From Kaistella haifensis DSM 19056 (lineage in GTDB: Bacteria > Bacteroidota > Bacteroidia > Flavobacteriales > Weeksellaceae), in assembly GCF_000735695.2 (NCBI RefSeq), contig NZ_JASZ02000023.1, forward strand, positions 1 through 41,765: a DNA stretch of 41,765 nt, in the 5' to 3' direction. Of this stretch, positions 25,370 to 33,177 are shown one piece after another. The number at the start of each line of letters is the position of its first letter. Within the stretch, counting starts at the first letter, position 1. The position numbers and the translations under genes were made by a program. The notes below the pieces were generated by a model. That model was not told the DNA's origin, did no database searches, and saw only the letters and a program-made list of their open reading frames with translations.

Positions 25370-26377
25370 ATGTCAGAAAATCTGAATTCTCCTAAAAACA
25401 ATTTTAATTTTCAAAAGACCGTAGCCATTATCGGCATCGTTCTTTTCATTGGGAAATTGGTTGCTTGGCATCTCACCAATTCTGATGCGGTTTTTTCTGA
25501 TGCAATGGAAAGTATTGTGAATATTATCGCCGGTTTTATGGGGCTTTATTCACTTTACCTTGCGGCAAAACCTAAAGACGAAGAGCATCCTTATGGCCAC
25601 GGAAAGGTTGAATTTGTTACTTCCGGAGTGGAAGGCGCGCTGATCATTTTTGCCGGAATTATCATTTTCATTCAAGCAATTGATTCACTTTTGCATGGAA
25701 ATATTCCTAAAAAGCTAGACTGGGGAATGCTCATCGTGGCTTTAACGGCTGGAATCAATTATTTAATGGGGTATATATCTGTAAAAAAAGGAATTCAACA
25801 AAATTCTCTCGTTTTACAAAGTTCCGGAAAGCATTTGCAAAGCGACACCATCACCACTTTGGGAGTTGTACTGAGTTTGATATTGGTTTATTTCACCAAA
25901 ATTTATTGGATCGATGCTGTTGTAGCGCTTATTTTCGGTGGATACATCATGTTTATAGGGTACAAAATTATCAGAAAATCATTGAGTGGAATTATGGATG
26001 AAGCTGACCTCGGAATGCTTACCCGACTATCTGAAATTCTCACAAAAAACAGAAAAACAGAATGGGTAGATATTCACAATACAAGGATTCAGCAACACGG
26101 AAGTGGGCTCCACATCGATGCTCACCTCACTTTACCTTGGTACTACGAACTTCGAAAAGCGCACGAAGAAATGGAAGAAGTGTATAAAATTATTGCAAAA
26201 AATTCTGATCGAACGATTGAATTTAATTTCCATTTAGATGACTGCAAACCTTTCTCATGCAAGATTTGTGAGCTTTCCGATTGTCCGGTAAGACAACATG
26301 ATTTCCTGGGAAAAGTAAATTGGAATGCCGAAAACATTTCGCAAGAGCAAAAACACGATGAAAGTCTTTTGTCCTAG
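25370..26377 (+). CDS. CDF-family cation efflux protein with Cys-rich tail
   Basis: The 335-residue inner-membrane exporter removes divalent metals such as zinc, iron or manganese by proton exchange. The transmembrane part covers about 15-205, with the metal-site landmarks DAVFSDAMESIVN and HPYGHGKVE (near 73-81). A cytoplasmic domain follows (HIDAHLTLPWYYELRKAHEEME). An unusual tail holds Cys292, Cys297, Cys300, Cys305 and His310 (DCKPFSCKICELSDCPVRQH), which could bind metal as a sensor. It is convergent with the exosortase pair, overlapping it by four bases at the stops. Confidence 0.92.
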   Translation: MSENLNSPKNNFNFQKTVAIIGIVLFIGKLVAWHLTNSDAVFSDAMESIVNIIAGFMGLYSLYLAAKPKDEEHPYGHGKVEFVTSGVEGALIIFAGIIIFIQAIDSLLHGNIPKKLDWGMLIVALTAGINYLMGYISVKKGIQQNSLVLQSSGKHLQSDTITTLGVVLSLILVYFTKIYWIDAVVALIFGGYIMFIGYKIIRKSLSGIMDEADLGMLTRLSEILTKNRKTEWVDIHNTRIQQHGSGLHIDAHLTLPWYYELRKAHEEMEEVYKIIAKNSDRTIEFNFHLDDCKPFSCKICELSDCPVRQHDFLGKVNWNAENISQEQKHDESLLS

Positions 26378-26808
26378 GATTGACTTAATGTATGTTTGCG
26401 ATAATAAAACAATGGAATAATCAGCAATAAAATGAGTGGTTGAATAACGAATCTTCTCATATAAAACGAGAAAAGATACCCAATTTCAAATTTTGTGCTG
26501 ATGGAATATAAGTAAAGTGGAAAAGTAATGGCAAAAACAATCAGCATTAAAATCATCGCCTGTATCGTCCATTGTTTATTTTCAAAAATAAAATGAACAA
26601 CAACTGCTGACAGAATCAAATTAAGTAAAAACCGAAATAAATAGTTTAAAATTAACGGAAACCAAACGAATTCGGGAAATGCAGCATCCTTGTTGGCAAG
26701 ATGAAAATAATCCAGAAAAGGATCATAAAACAGATGCTCTTCCATCACTCGAACCCCGATCAATCCAAAGATTCCCAAGATGATCACGAACCAGTTAAGC
26801 ATTTTCAT
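26374..26808 (-). CDS. Exosortase F-associated membrane protein
   Basis: The 144-residue protein has about four transmembrane segments (MLNWFVIILGIFGLIGVRV at the start, then near 50-75, 80-100 and 120-138). It overlaps the exosortase gene by 14 bases. Such small partners of XrtF are known only from Flavobacteriia. The conserved-looking soluble stretch is LFYDPFLDYFHLANKDAAFPEFVW. Function is unknown; a scaffold or substrate-handling role for XrtF is inferred from the pairing. Confidence 0.85.
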   Translation of the reverse strand: MKMLNWFVIILGIFGLIGVRVMEEHLFYDPFLDYFHLANKDAAFPEFVWFPLILNYLFRFLLNLILSAVVVHFIFENKQWTIQAMILMLIVFAITFPLYLYSISTKFEIGYLFSFYMRRFVIQPLILLLIIPLFYYRKHTLSQS

Positions 26809-27337
26809 GGTGAGGATCTTTTAAAGCAAAAAACTTAATCCAACCCAACCAAAGCAAAACCACGCTGCCGTAAATAATGCCCGGGAAAAAATAATCGTGT
26901 CCTATTTTGGAATATTGTGGCAGTTCTCTCAAAAGTATATTCAATCCTACAATTCTCAACACGTTCATCAAATGAAGAAAACACAATCCTAAACCTGCGT
27001 AAACAAAGGTTTTCACACCTTTATAAAAGGCAAAAATAAAAGCAAGAAAAAGAATCATCACCGAAACCGCATTGCATCCTTCAACCATTCTCGAAACATA
27101 TTTTCCTGTAACATAATACCACGCAGTTTCCTGTTCTGGCGTTCCGTGAACAATTTGCGAAGGATATCCTAAAATATTTTGCACAAAAACCGTCTGTTCA
27201 GCAACCCAAACAGAGATTGGATCCAACCCTAAGTGATGGAAATGATTAAGGTAATATTGATACCCAAAAACCATCACCACATAAATGATAATAAAGCGCA
27301 AAAGGATTTTCAGAACGGGTTTGAAATCATTGAACAT
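26795..27337 (-). CDS. xrtF: Exosortase family protein XrtF
   Basis: The 180-residue integral membrane protein belongs to the exosortase/archaeosortase superfamily, predicted cysteine transpeptidases that recognise C-terminal sorting tails. The expected triad is present: Cys88 in EGCNAVSVM, Arg128 in LRIVGLN and His147 in IGHDYFFPGIIYG. It is shorter than full exosortases, as usual for the F type. Expression starts at a TATATTTG box four bases from the ATG, back-to-back with the AmgK-like gene. No protein with an obvious sorting tail lies in the window. Confidence 0.9.
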   Translation of the reverse strand: MFNDFKPVLKILLRFIIIYVVMVFGYQYYLNHFHHLGLDPISVWVAEQTVFVQNILGYPSQIVHGTPEQETAWYYVTGKYVSRMVEGCNAVSVMILFLAFIFAFYKGVKTFVYAGLGLCFLHLMNVLRIVGLNILLRELPQYSKIGHDYFFPGIIYGSVVLLWLGWIKFFALKDPHHENA

Positions 27338-27341
27338 ATTG

Positions 27342-27349
27342 CAAATATA
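27342..27349 (-). promoter_or_regulatory. Promoter -7 box, predicted leaderless (xrtF)
   Basis: TATATTTG on the minus strand is followed by caat and the ATG at 27337. It is divergent from the box at 27374. Confidence 0.55.
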
Positions 27350-27373
27350 TAATTTTAAAAAATCAATTTTCTT

Positions 27374-27381
27374 TATATTTG
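27374..27381 (+). promoter_or_regulatory. Promoter -7 box of the sugar kinase gene
   Basis: TATATTTG lies seven bases before the ATG at 27389, giving a leader of zero to a few bases. It would drive the kinase/RapZ-C/MurU/LOG cluster. Confidence 0.5.
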
Positions 27382-27388
27382 TAAAAGT

Positions 27389-28408
27389 ATGAACAACGAA
27401 AACGTAAAACTTTTTTTCGAAGAGTATATTGGCGGGAAATCAACAGATTTTTTTTCTTTAGCGCAAAGCGGTTCGGCAAGACAAAACTTTGTAGGCGAAA
27501 ATTCCAACCAAAAATTCATCATTACCTACAACGAAAATCTGGCTGAAAATGAAAGTTTCTACTACTTTTCGCAGGTTTTTTCTGCTTTAAAACTCAATTC
27601 ACCTCAAATTTTTAAAATTTCTGAAGATCGGAAATTATACATTCAGGAATTTCTGGGAGAACTTACATTTTCTGAAATCATCGATAAAGAAGGCCTTTCC
27701 GAACGCGTGAAAACTTTAGTAAAGCAAACTTTGACGAAACTTTTCGAGCTGCAAACCAAAACCGAAAACCAAATTGATTATTCGAAAACTTTCGAATATG
27801 AAAATTACGATGAGCTGCCAATTACCAACGATTTATTTTATTTCAAAAGCTTTATCGCTGATGTTTTGGAAATTCCTTATCACAAAGCGTCTTTGTTGAA
27901 AGAATTCAAAAAAATAACAGAAATTCTTGAAAATACAGCTCCGAAAGGATTGATGATTCGTGATTTTCAAGCCAGAAACATCATGGTAAACAACGATGAC
28001 AAAGTGTTTTTCATCGATTATCAATCGGCGATGAAAGGACCTTTAATGTATGATGTAATTTCGTTTTTGTATCAAGCTAAAGCCAATTTCCCGGAAGAAT
28101 TCAAAGAAGAAATGTTGGCATTTTACTTTTCTCTTTGGGAAAATACGGAAACCAAATCTGAACTAAAACAATCGTTAAAACCAATTCTGTTAATCCGATT
28201 TATGCAGGTTTTGGGCGCTTATGGATTTCGTGGCTTGATCCAGAAGAAGCCTCATTTTCTGAAAAGTTTGGATCAGGGAATTGAAAATCTATATCAGTTT
28301 TCAAATCATTGGGAAGAAATGAAGGATTTTCCTGAGTTGAAAAAACTAATCAGCGAATTGAAATCAGAAACGTTTCAGAATAAAATTGAAGTAATATTAA
28401 GCCATTAA
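27389..28408 (+). CDS. AmgK-like anomeric sugar kinase (APH fold)
   Basis: The 339-residue protein has the aminoglycoside-phosphotransferase fold. The catalytic loop reads LMIRDFQARNIMV (about 188-200), with Asp in RDF and the metal-binding Asp in FFIDYQSAMKGPLMYDVISFLYQA (about 206-229). This wording matches AmgK, which phosphorylates MurNAc and GlcNAc at C1, more than antibiotic kinases. A MurU-like gene two positions downstream gives the next enzyme of the same salvage route, so peptidoglycan-sugar recycling to UDP-MurNAc is the likely role. The substrate is inferred from family and neighbours. Confidence 0.82.
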   Translation: MNNENVKLFFEEYIGGKSTDFFSLAQSGSARQNFVGENSNQKFIITYNENLAENESFYYFSQVFSALKLNSPQIFKISEDRKLYIQEFLGELTFSEIIDKEGLSERVKTLVKQTLTKLFELQTKTENQIDYSKTFEYENYDELPITNDLFYFKSFIADVLEIPYHKASLLKEFKKITEILENTAPKGLMIRDFQARNIMVNNDDKVFFIDYQSAMKGPLMYDVISFLYQAKANFPEEFKEEMLAFYFSLWENTETKSELKQSLKPILLIRFMQVLGAYGFRGLIQKKPHFLKSLDQGIENLYQFSNHWEEMKDFPELKKLISELKSETFQNKIEVILSH

Positions 28409-28465
28409 GAAATTAAGTTCATAACGAATTTTTACTTTAATGATTCAAAAAATTAAAATCTACCA

Positions 28466-28479
28466 AACCTTTAAAGGTT
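28466..28479. repeat. 14-bp perfect palindrome before rapZ-like gene
   Basis: AACCTTTAAAGGTT lies 18 bases upstream of the ATG at 28498. It is followed by an A-run rather than a T-run, so it is not a plus-strand terminator. It could be an operator or a small hairpin near the ribosome-binding region. Confidence 0.4.
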
Positions 28480-28497
28480 AAAAAAAATAAATAATAA

Positions 28498-28911
28498 ATG
28501 AGTCTTACCATAGAAATCCACAGTTTTTCCTACAAAAAAGGAGGAATCCCGAAAGATACTTCCGGAAACGGAGGCGGTTTCGCTTTTGATTGTCGAGGAA
28601 TTTTAAATCCCGGAAGAATTGAAGAATACAAGCAACAAACCGGTTGCGATGTCGGTGTACAAGAATTTCTAGACACAAAAACCCAAATGCCAAAATTTTT
28701 GGAATTGGTAAAAAGTCTCGTTTCCATCAATATTGATGATTATTTATCACGAGGTTTTGAGAACCTTCAAATCAATTTTGGTTGCACCGGCGGACAGCAC
28801 CGATCGGTATATTCGGCCGAGAAAATTGCGGAGTTTATCCGTGAAAAATATCCTCAAACAACGGTAACGATCAACCATGACGAACAACCTCAACTTAATC
28901 ACCAAAAATAA
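28498..28911 (+). CDS. Stand-alone RapZ C-terminal domain protein
   Basis: The 137-residue protein aligns by eye with the C-terminal half of E. coli RapZ, which senses glucosamine-6-phosphate and binds small RNAs. Matching blocks are HSFSYKKGGIP (8-18), FAFDCRGILNP (28-38) and FGCTGGQHRSVYSAEKIAEFI (94-114). The N-terminal P-loop kinase-like half is absent. It overlaps the MurU-like start by one base (TAATG), so translation is coupled. Ligand sensing of an amino-sugar phosphate is plausible given the neighbours; RNA binding is unproven. Confidence 0.85.
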   Translation: MSLTIEIHSFSYKKGGIPKDTSGNGGGFAFDCRGILNPGRIEEYKQQTGCDVGVQEFLDTKTQMPKFLELVKSLVSINIDDYLSRGFENLQINFGCTGGQHRSVYSAEKIAEFIREKYPQTTVTINHDEQPQLNHQK

Positions 28912-29624
28912 TGAAGGCTCTGATTTTCGCTGCCGGAAAAGGTACAAGATTGAAACCATTTACAGATCATCATCCGAAGGCTTTGGCGATGGTCAACGAG
29001 GTTCCGTTGCTCGAAAGAAACATCCGATTTTTACAAAGTTTTGGAATCAATGATTTTGTGATCAACATTCATCATTTTGGGGATCAAATCGTTAATTTTC
29101 TAAAAAAAAGAGACAATTTCGGAGCGAAGGTCGAAATTTCTGATGAGCGAAATGAATTGCTAGAAACTGGTGGAGGATTGGTATTTGCAAGAAAATTTCT
29201 TGATTTTCAGGAAGATTTTTTAATCATGAATGCGGATATCTTAACCGACATGAATGTTGCCGACTTCGTGAAATATCATCAGGAAAAGAAAGATTTTGCT
29301 ACATTAGCGGTTTCAGACCGAAACAGTTCCAGAAAACTGTTGTTTAATCCGGAAATGATTCTTCGTGGTTGGCTGAATGTACAAACCGGTGAACAACGGT
29401 TGGCGGAATTCAACAAAGGCTTTAAAGCATTAGCTTTTAGCGGAATCCATTGCATTAACCCCGAAATATTTAATAAAATAAAAAGAACCGGAAAGTTTTC
29501 GATTATGGAAGAATATTTGGATTTAATGCATTCTGAACAAATCCATGGATATGAGCACCAGGGAATTTTAATTGATGTCGGAAGACCGGAATCGGTTTTG
29601 GAAGCCGAAAAAATTTTTAAATAA
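28911..29624 (+). CDS. MurU-like sugar-1-phosphate nucleotidyltransferase
   Basis: The 237-residue enzyme transfers a nucleotide to a sugar 1-phosphate. The nucleotide loop is AAGKGTRLKPFTD (7-19) with PKAL. Other marks are ETGGGL (85-90) and the metal-binding MNAD (106-109). Short size and ETGGGL fit MurU (MurNAc-1-P uridylyltransferase). With the AmgK-like kinase two genes upstream this forms the known two-step salvage of MurNAc to UDP-MurNAc. Mannose-1-P guanylyltransferase is the main alternative. The LOG gene starts six bases after its stop. Confidence 0.85.
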   Translation: MKALIFAAGKGTRLKPFTDHHPKALAMVNEVPLLERNIRFLQSFGINDFVINIHHFGDQIVNFLKKRDNFGAKVEISDERNELLETGGGLVFARKFLDFQEDFLIMNADILTDMNVADFVKYHQEKKDFATLAVSDRNSSRKLLFNPEMILRGWLNVQTGEQRLAEFNKGFKALAFSGIHCINPEIFNKIKRTGKFSIMEEYLDLMHSEQIHGYEHQGILIDVGRPESVLEAEKIFK

Positions 29625-29630
29625 AATCGC

Positions 29631-30389
29631 ATGAGCAAAATAGAAAGAGGCAAAGGAACTACCAAAGCTGCCGCCGGAAACGAACTGGAAATTGACCAGA
29701 AAGTTCAGCGTTCCTTCAAAGAAAAAACTTGGGACGAAACAATTACCAAAGACAGCTGGATGGTTTTCAAAATCATGGCAGAATTTGTAGATGGTTACGA
29801 AAAACTTGCTAAAATAGGACCATGTGTGTCCATTTTCGGTTCTGCGCGACTTGCTCCGGAAAACGAATACTATCAAATGGCGGTTGATATTGCCGAGAAG
29901 ATAACTGAAATCGGTTTCGGCGTGATTACCGGCGGCGGACCAGGAATTATGGAAGCAGGGAACAAAGGAGCGAGAAAAGGCGGTGGAAAATCAATTGGCT
30001 TGAATATTGAGCTCCCTTTTGAGCAACATTTCAATCCATTTATTGATAAAGGTTATAGTATTGATTTTGATTATTTCTTTGTCCGAAAAGTAATGTTCGT
30101 GAAATATTCTCAAGGATTCATTGTAATGCCGGGCGGATTTGGAACTTTGGATGAATTAACAGAGGCGATTACTTTAATACAAACCAACAAAATTGGCAAA
30201 TTCCCTATCGTATTGGTAGGTTCTAAGTTTTGGGCCGGCTTACTGGAATGGTTCCAAAATACACTTTTGGAAAACGGTTTAATTTCTGAAAATGATTTGA
30301 ATCTGTACCGGGTTGTAGATACTGCGGAAGATGCTGTAGCACACATTAAAGCATTTTACGACAAATATACCGTAAATGTAAACTTCTAA
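29631..30389 (+). CDS. LOG-family (TIGR00730) Rossmann-fold protein
   Basis: The 252-residue protein belongs to the family once annotated as lysine decarboxylase and now known to include nucleoside-monophosphate phosphoribohydrolases. Signatures are SIFGSAR, GGGPGIMEAGNKGA (about 101-114) and PGGFGTLDELTE (about 166-177). It would hydrolyse AMP-like nucleotides or cytokinin nucleotides to base and ribose-5-phosphate. It follows the MurU-like gene by six bases, so it is probably in the same transcript. The link to sugar salvage is unclear. Confidence 0.92.
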   Translation: MSKIERGKGTTKAAAGNELEIDQKVQRSFKEKTWDETITKDSWMVFKIMAEFVDGYEKLAKIGPCVSIFGSARLAPENEYYQMAVDIAEKITEIGFGVITGGGPGIMEAGNKGARKGGGKSIGLNIELPFEQHFNPFIDKGYSIDFDYFFVRKVMFVKYSQGFIVMPGGFGTLDELTEAITLIQTNKIGKFPIVLVGSKFWAGLLEWFQNTLLENGLISENDLNLYRVVDTAEDAVAHIKAFYDKYTVNVNF

Positions 30390-30410
30390 ATTGGCATTAT
30401 ATTTGAAACT

Positions 30411-30418
30411 TAACTTTG
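30411..30418 (+). promoter_or_regulatory. Promoter -7 box of the DUF6702 gene
   Basis: TAACTTTG lies 13 bases before the ATG at 30432. A second match, TATATTTG, occurs at 30398-30405. Confidence 0.45.
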
Positions 30419-30431
30419 TACACAATATAGA

Positions 30432-30902
30432 ATGAAAAAGTTTTTACAAATTACAGGAATTTTTGTATTGATGATTCTGATGAGCTTTTCGTTCGCAGAT
30501 TTTTATTCATCAATGACAAAAGTAGATTATGTTGAAGGAAGCAAGACTCTAAAGTTTACAACAAAAATGAACACGCAACATATTTCTGATGCCATCAAAA
30601 TCAATCCGAATACCGCAGGATTTGAGGCCGAAGTAAAGAAATATGTGAATAATAATTTCGATTTGTATATCAACGGCAGTCCAAAGACGCTCACCTTCAC
30701 AGGAAGCCAGGTTAACGGAGAATCCGTTTGGGTTTATTTCGAAACCGGCGGAGTAACGGAAATTGGTTCAATTAAAATTAAAAACACCATTTTGCTAAGT
30801 ACTTTTCCAAAACAATTTAATATCGTAAACATCGCCTACAAAGGAATCCAGAAAACAATGAATTTCCAGCGAGGAAAAGAGGTAAACGAAGTAAGTTTTT
30901 AA
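30432..30902 (+). CDS. DUF6702-type secreted protein
   Basis: The 156-residue protein has a signal peptide (residues 1-20, ending SFSFA) and a beta-rich body. The start DFYSSMTKVDYVEGSKTLKFTTKMNTQHISDAI and the end NIAYKGIQKTMNFQRGKEVNEVSF are recalled as typical of DUF6702, a Bacteroidota family of unknown function. It probably lies in the periplasm. A terminator follows. Confidence 0.75.
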   Translation: MKKFLQITGIFVLMILMSFSFADFYSSMTKVDYVEGSKTLKFTTKMNTQHISDAIKINPNTAGFEAEVKKYVNNNFDLYINGSPKTLTFTGSQVNGESVWVYFETGGVTEIGSIKIKNTILLSTFPKQFNIVNIAYKGIQKTMNFQRGKEVNEVSF

Positions 30903-30932
30903 GAAGTATTAGAACCAACTAAAAAATAGGAA

Positions 30933-30959
30933 GGCTGCAAGAAATTGCGGTCTTTTTTT
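30933..30959 (+). terminator. Intrinsic terminator after DUF6702 gene
   Basis: GGCTGCAA at 30933-30940 pairs with TTGCGGTC at 30945-30952 (two G-T pairs) around GAAA, followed by T's. Confidence 0.8.
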
Positions 30960-31040
30960 CTTTTTATTAAGTGAATTCTCCAGTAATATTTCTGGTGCTA
31001 ATTTCTTAATCTCCGTCGAGCGATCAAGCCAAAAAGCATG

Positions 31041-31069
31041 AAAAAAGCAGCCTCAATTGAGACTGCTTT
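31041..31069 (-). terminator. Intrinsic terminator after DUF5689 gene
   Basis: On the minus strand AAAGCAG (from 31069) pairs with CTGCTTT (ending 31044) around a palindromic loop CTCAATTGAG; the T-run lies at 31046 to 31041. Confidence 0.8.
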
Positions 31070-31093
31070 ATGTTTAAAATGAGTTAATTAAAT

Positions 31094-33160
31094 TTAAGGC
31101 TTAGCTTTAATTTTAACATTATCAATTTCCCATGTGTTTGCTGCTGATGTAGTAGAAACATATTTGAATGCGATTCTCACTTTTTTACCACTGAAGTTAT
31201 TAAGACTTACATTTCCTGAACTGACAAAACCAAATGCTCCGGAATTGGTATCGAAAGTCGCAGAAAGCTGAGTCCATGTAGTTGTTGTAGGATCTCCGGA
31301 ATAGTTATCGGTAACAAAAGCTTTCAATACAGTTCCATTGTCTCTCACATCACTATCAAAAGTAAGGTTGATTTGAGAATAACCATTCAAGTCGATTTCT
31401 TTAGAGATCAACCAATCTTCATTTTCGTTAGAACCATTAGCGAATCCATTCATCACCGCATAATAGTTGGTTCCTGTTCCTTGCTTAGAGGTAGTCCAAA
31501 CTTGTGCACCGGTAACGCTTACTGCGGTCCAGTTAGTAGCATTTAAAGTAGTTCCGAATTCATCGGAGAACAGAATCTTAGGAGCTACAGCGCCATCACA
31601 TCTTTCATTATCGAAATCAGCATTCACTTGATAAGGAATCCATAGCTGGTAAGTTCCATTATAGTAACTTAAAACTGCATATACATCACCTTGTCCTGCA
31701 TCAATGGTATTGTTTGCAAACGATGCGAAATTGCTTGTTCTAAGGATTACTTGGTTACCAGAACAATCTTTTAAAGTTCTGTTGGTAGTAGTTCCGGCTG
31801 CGTAGGGCTCGCCAAGATCGCTTTCTACAAACTGTACATTTTTAATCTTAACCCATTTACCTACATCTTCGAAAGAAAGTTGAGGAATGGTTTTTTCTGT
31901 AGCAGTAACTGGGGTAATATTTTCTTTGGAATCTATGAAGAATTTATAAACATCCTTTTCTTCAACCTGACCAATATTTCCGTTGAATGGAGCTCCTAAT
32001 TGGAATTCTCCGCCGGATTTCCCGATATAAAGATCTTTTAATTTAATAATCAAATTCTTACCAACACGGAATCTTCCATCCTGATAAAGATTAAGTTTAT
32101 TGATATTCACACGGATTCCTCCGGTTGCATCTTCGATATAAACGTATTTGTAAAGGTTACCCGTTTCGTCGTTTGCAATGACTTTGGCTTTAAGATAAGC
32201 ATCTTGGGTAATTTGAGTATAATTTCCGCTGGTGTACATTTGCTTCACTTCTGCAACTGTTTTTTGAGCAGAATTTGCAGGATTAAATGAACAAGGATCT
32301 GCAGTGATTCCATCTTTTCTAGGGAAGGTATTCATTTCCAAATCCGTATCTCTTACGATATACATTTGGTAAGTAGTGTTGAATTTGCTGTAGATTCCAA
32401 CAAATTTTCCTTTTCCGGCTGGTAATGTTTTGGTAGCAAAAGATGCATAACCACTGTTTCTTACCACTCGTGAAGTTGAAGTACTTGGATCATTAATTGC
32501 ACGATCAACAGTTGTAGAAGGAGGTGCAAATGTTGAACAAAGCACTTTGCTGTCGAATTCGGCATTATCTACTTGAATTAAACATCCTAAATATTTATCA
32601 TTCGCAGAAACCATTTGAGCCAATGTCATCACTTTTGGTACAATTTGCTGTAATGGATCACATGATCTTTTGATATGCTCGGTAACCATTTTCTCAGGAA
32701 TCCTGTCGAAAGCTCCGTTCACCATCGCTCCCAACTGAGTTACTCCTCCGTAAGCTCCTACTGCCAAATCTTTCACCTCGATGTAGATTTTTGAACCTTG
32801 AGGATAATTGGCATAATTGCTCAAAGAGTTTACACTAATGGTGAAACCTTGGGTTGGATTCTCCGGTGCATCTTGAATGTAGATATACTTATAGATATTC
32901 CCTGTTTCATCAGAAGAAGAAACATAACCTTCGATATAAGCTTTATCGGTGATGGTTTGGTTTTGAGGTTTTGCTTTAACTTCTTGCAAAGTCCATTTCG
33001 TGAAACCATTTGCCGGATTTTCGTAATAGGAAGCCTCCGTACAAACCAATAAATTGTCGGCATTTGGGGCATCATACTCATCATCGTGTACGCAACTATT
33101 GAAAAGGAACGCACTGAAGACAAGGGTGAATAATTTTATTAAAGAAAAGTATTTTTTCAT
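31094..33160 (-). CDS. DUF5689 surface lipoprotein with two repeats
   Basis: The 688-residue lipoprotein has its lipidated Cys at residue 23 (LFNSC). It is followed by VHDDEYD, an acidic run like the Bacteroidota surface-export signal. Two related DUF5689 units lie at about 50-270 and 295-515; compare DETGNIYKYIYIQDA with DETGNLYKYVYIEDA. A C-terminal jelly-roll of the choice-of-anchor type follows (about 530-688, NTWEIDNVKI). It lies 17 bases after the TonB receptor gene, so it is probably the receptor's surface partner for ligand capture, much as SusD serves SusC. The ligand is not known. Confidence 0.88.
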   Translation of the reverse strand: MKKYFSLIKLFTLVFSAFLFNSCVHDDEYDAPNADNLLVCTEASYYENPANGFTKWTLQEVKAKPQNQTITDKAYIEGYVSSSDETGNIYKYIYIQDAPENPTQGFTISVNSLSNYANYPQGSKIYIEVKDLAVGAYGGVTQLGAMVNGAFDRIPEKMVTEHIKRSCDPLQQIVPKVMTLAQMVSANDKYLGCLIQVDNAEFDSKVLCSTFAPPSTTVDRAINDPSTSTSRVVRNSGYASFATKTLPAGKGKFVGIYSKFNTTYQMYIVRDTDLEMNTFPRKDGITADPCSFNPANSAQKTVAEVKQMYTSGNYTQITQDAYLKAKVIANDETGNLYKYVYIEDATGGIRVNINKLNLYQDGRFRVGKNLIIKLKDLYIGKSGGEFQLGAPFNGNIGQVEEKDVYKFFIDSKENITPVTATEKTIPQLSFEDVGKWVKIKNVQFVESDLGEPYAAGTTTNRTLKDCSGNQVILRTSNFASFANNTIDAGQGDVYAVLSYYNGTYQLWIPYQVNADFDNERCDGAVAPKILFSDEFGTTLNATNWTAVSVTGAQVWTTSKQGTGTNYYAVMNGFANGSNENEDWLISKEIDLNGYSQINLTFDSDVRDNGTVLKAFVTDNYSGDPTTTTWTQLSATFDTNSGAFGFVSSGNVSLNNFSGKKVRIAFKYVSTTSAANTWEIDNVKIKAKP

Positions 33161-33177
33161 TTTTTTTAATTTAAATA

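Noticed and set aside
27389..28408. Aminoglycoside resistance kinase
   Set aside because: The catalytic loop reads RDFQARN and is followed by a MurU-like gene, fitting an anomeric sugar kinase better than an antibiotic enzyme.
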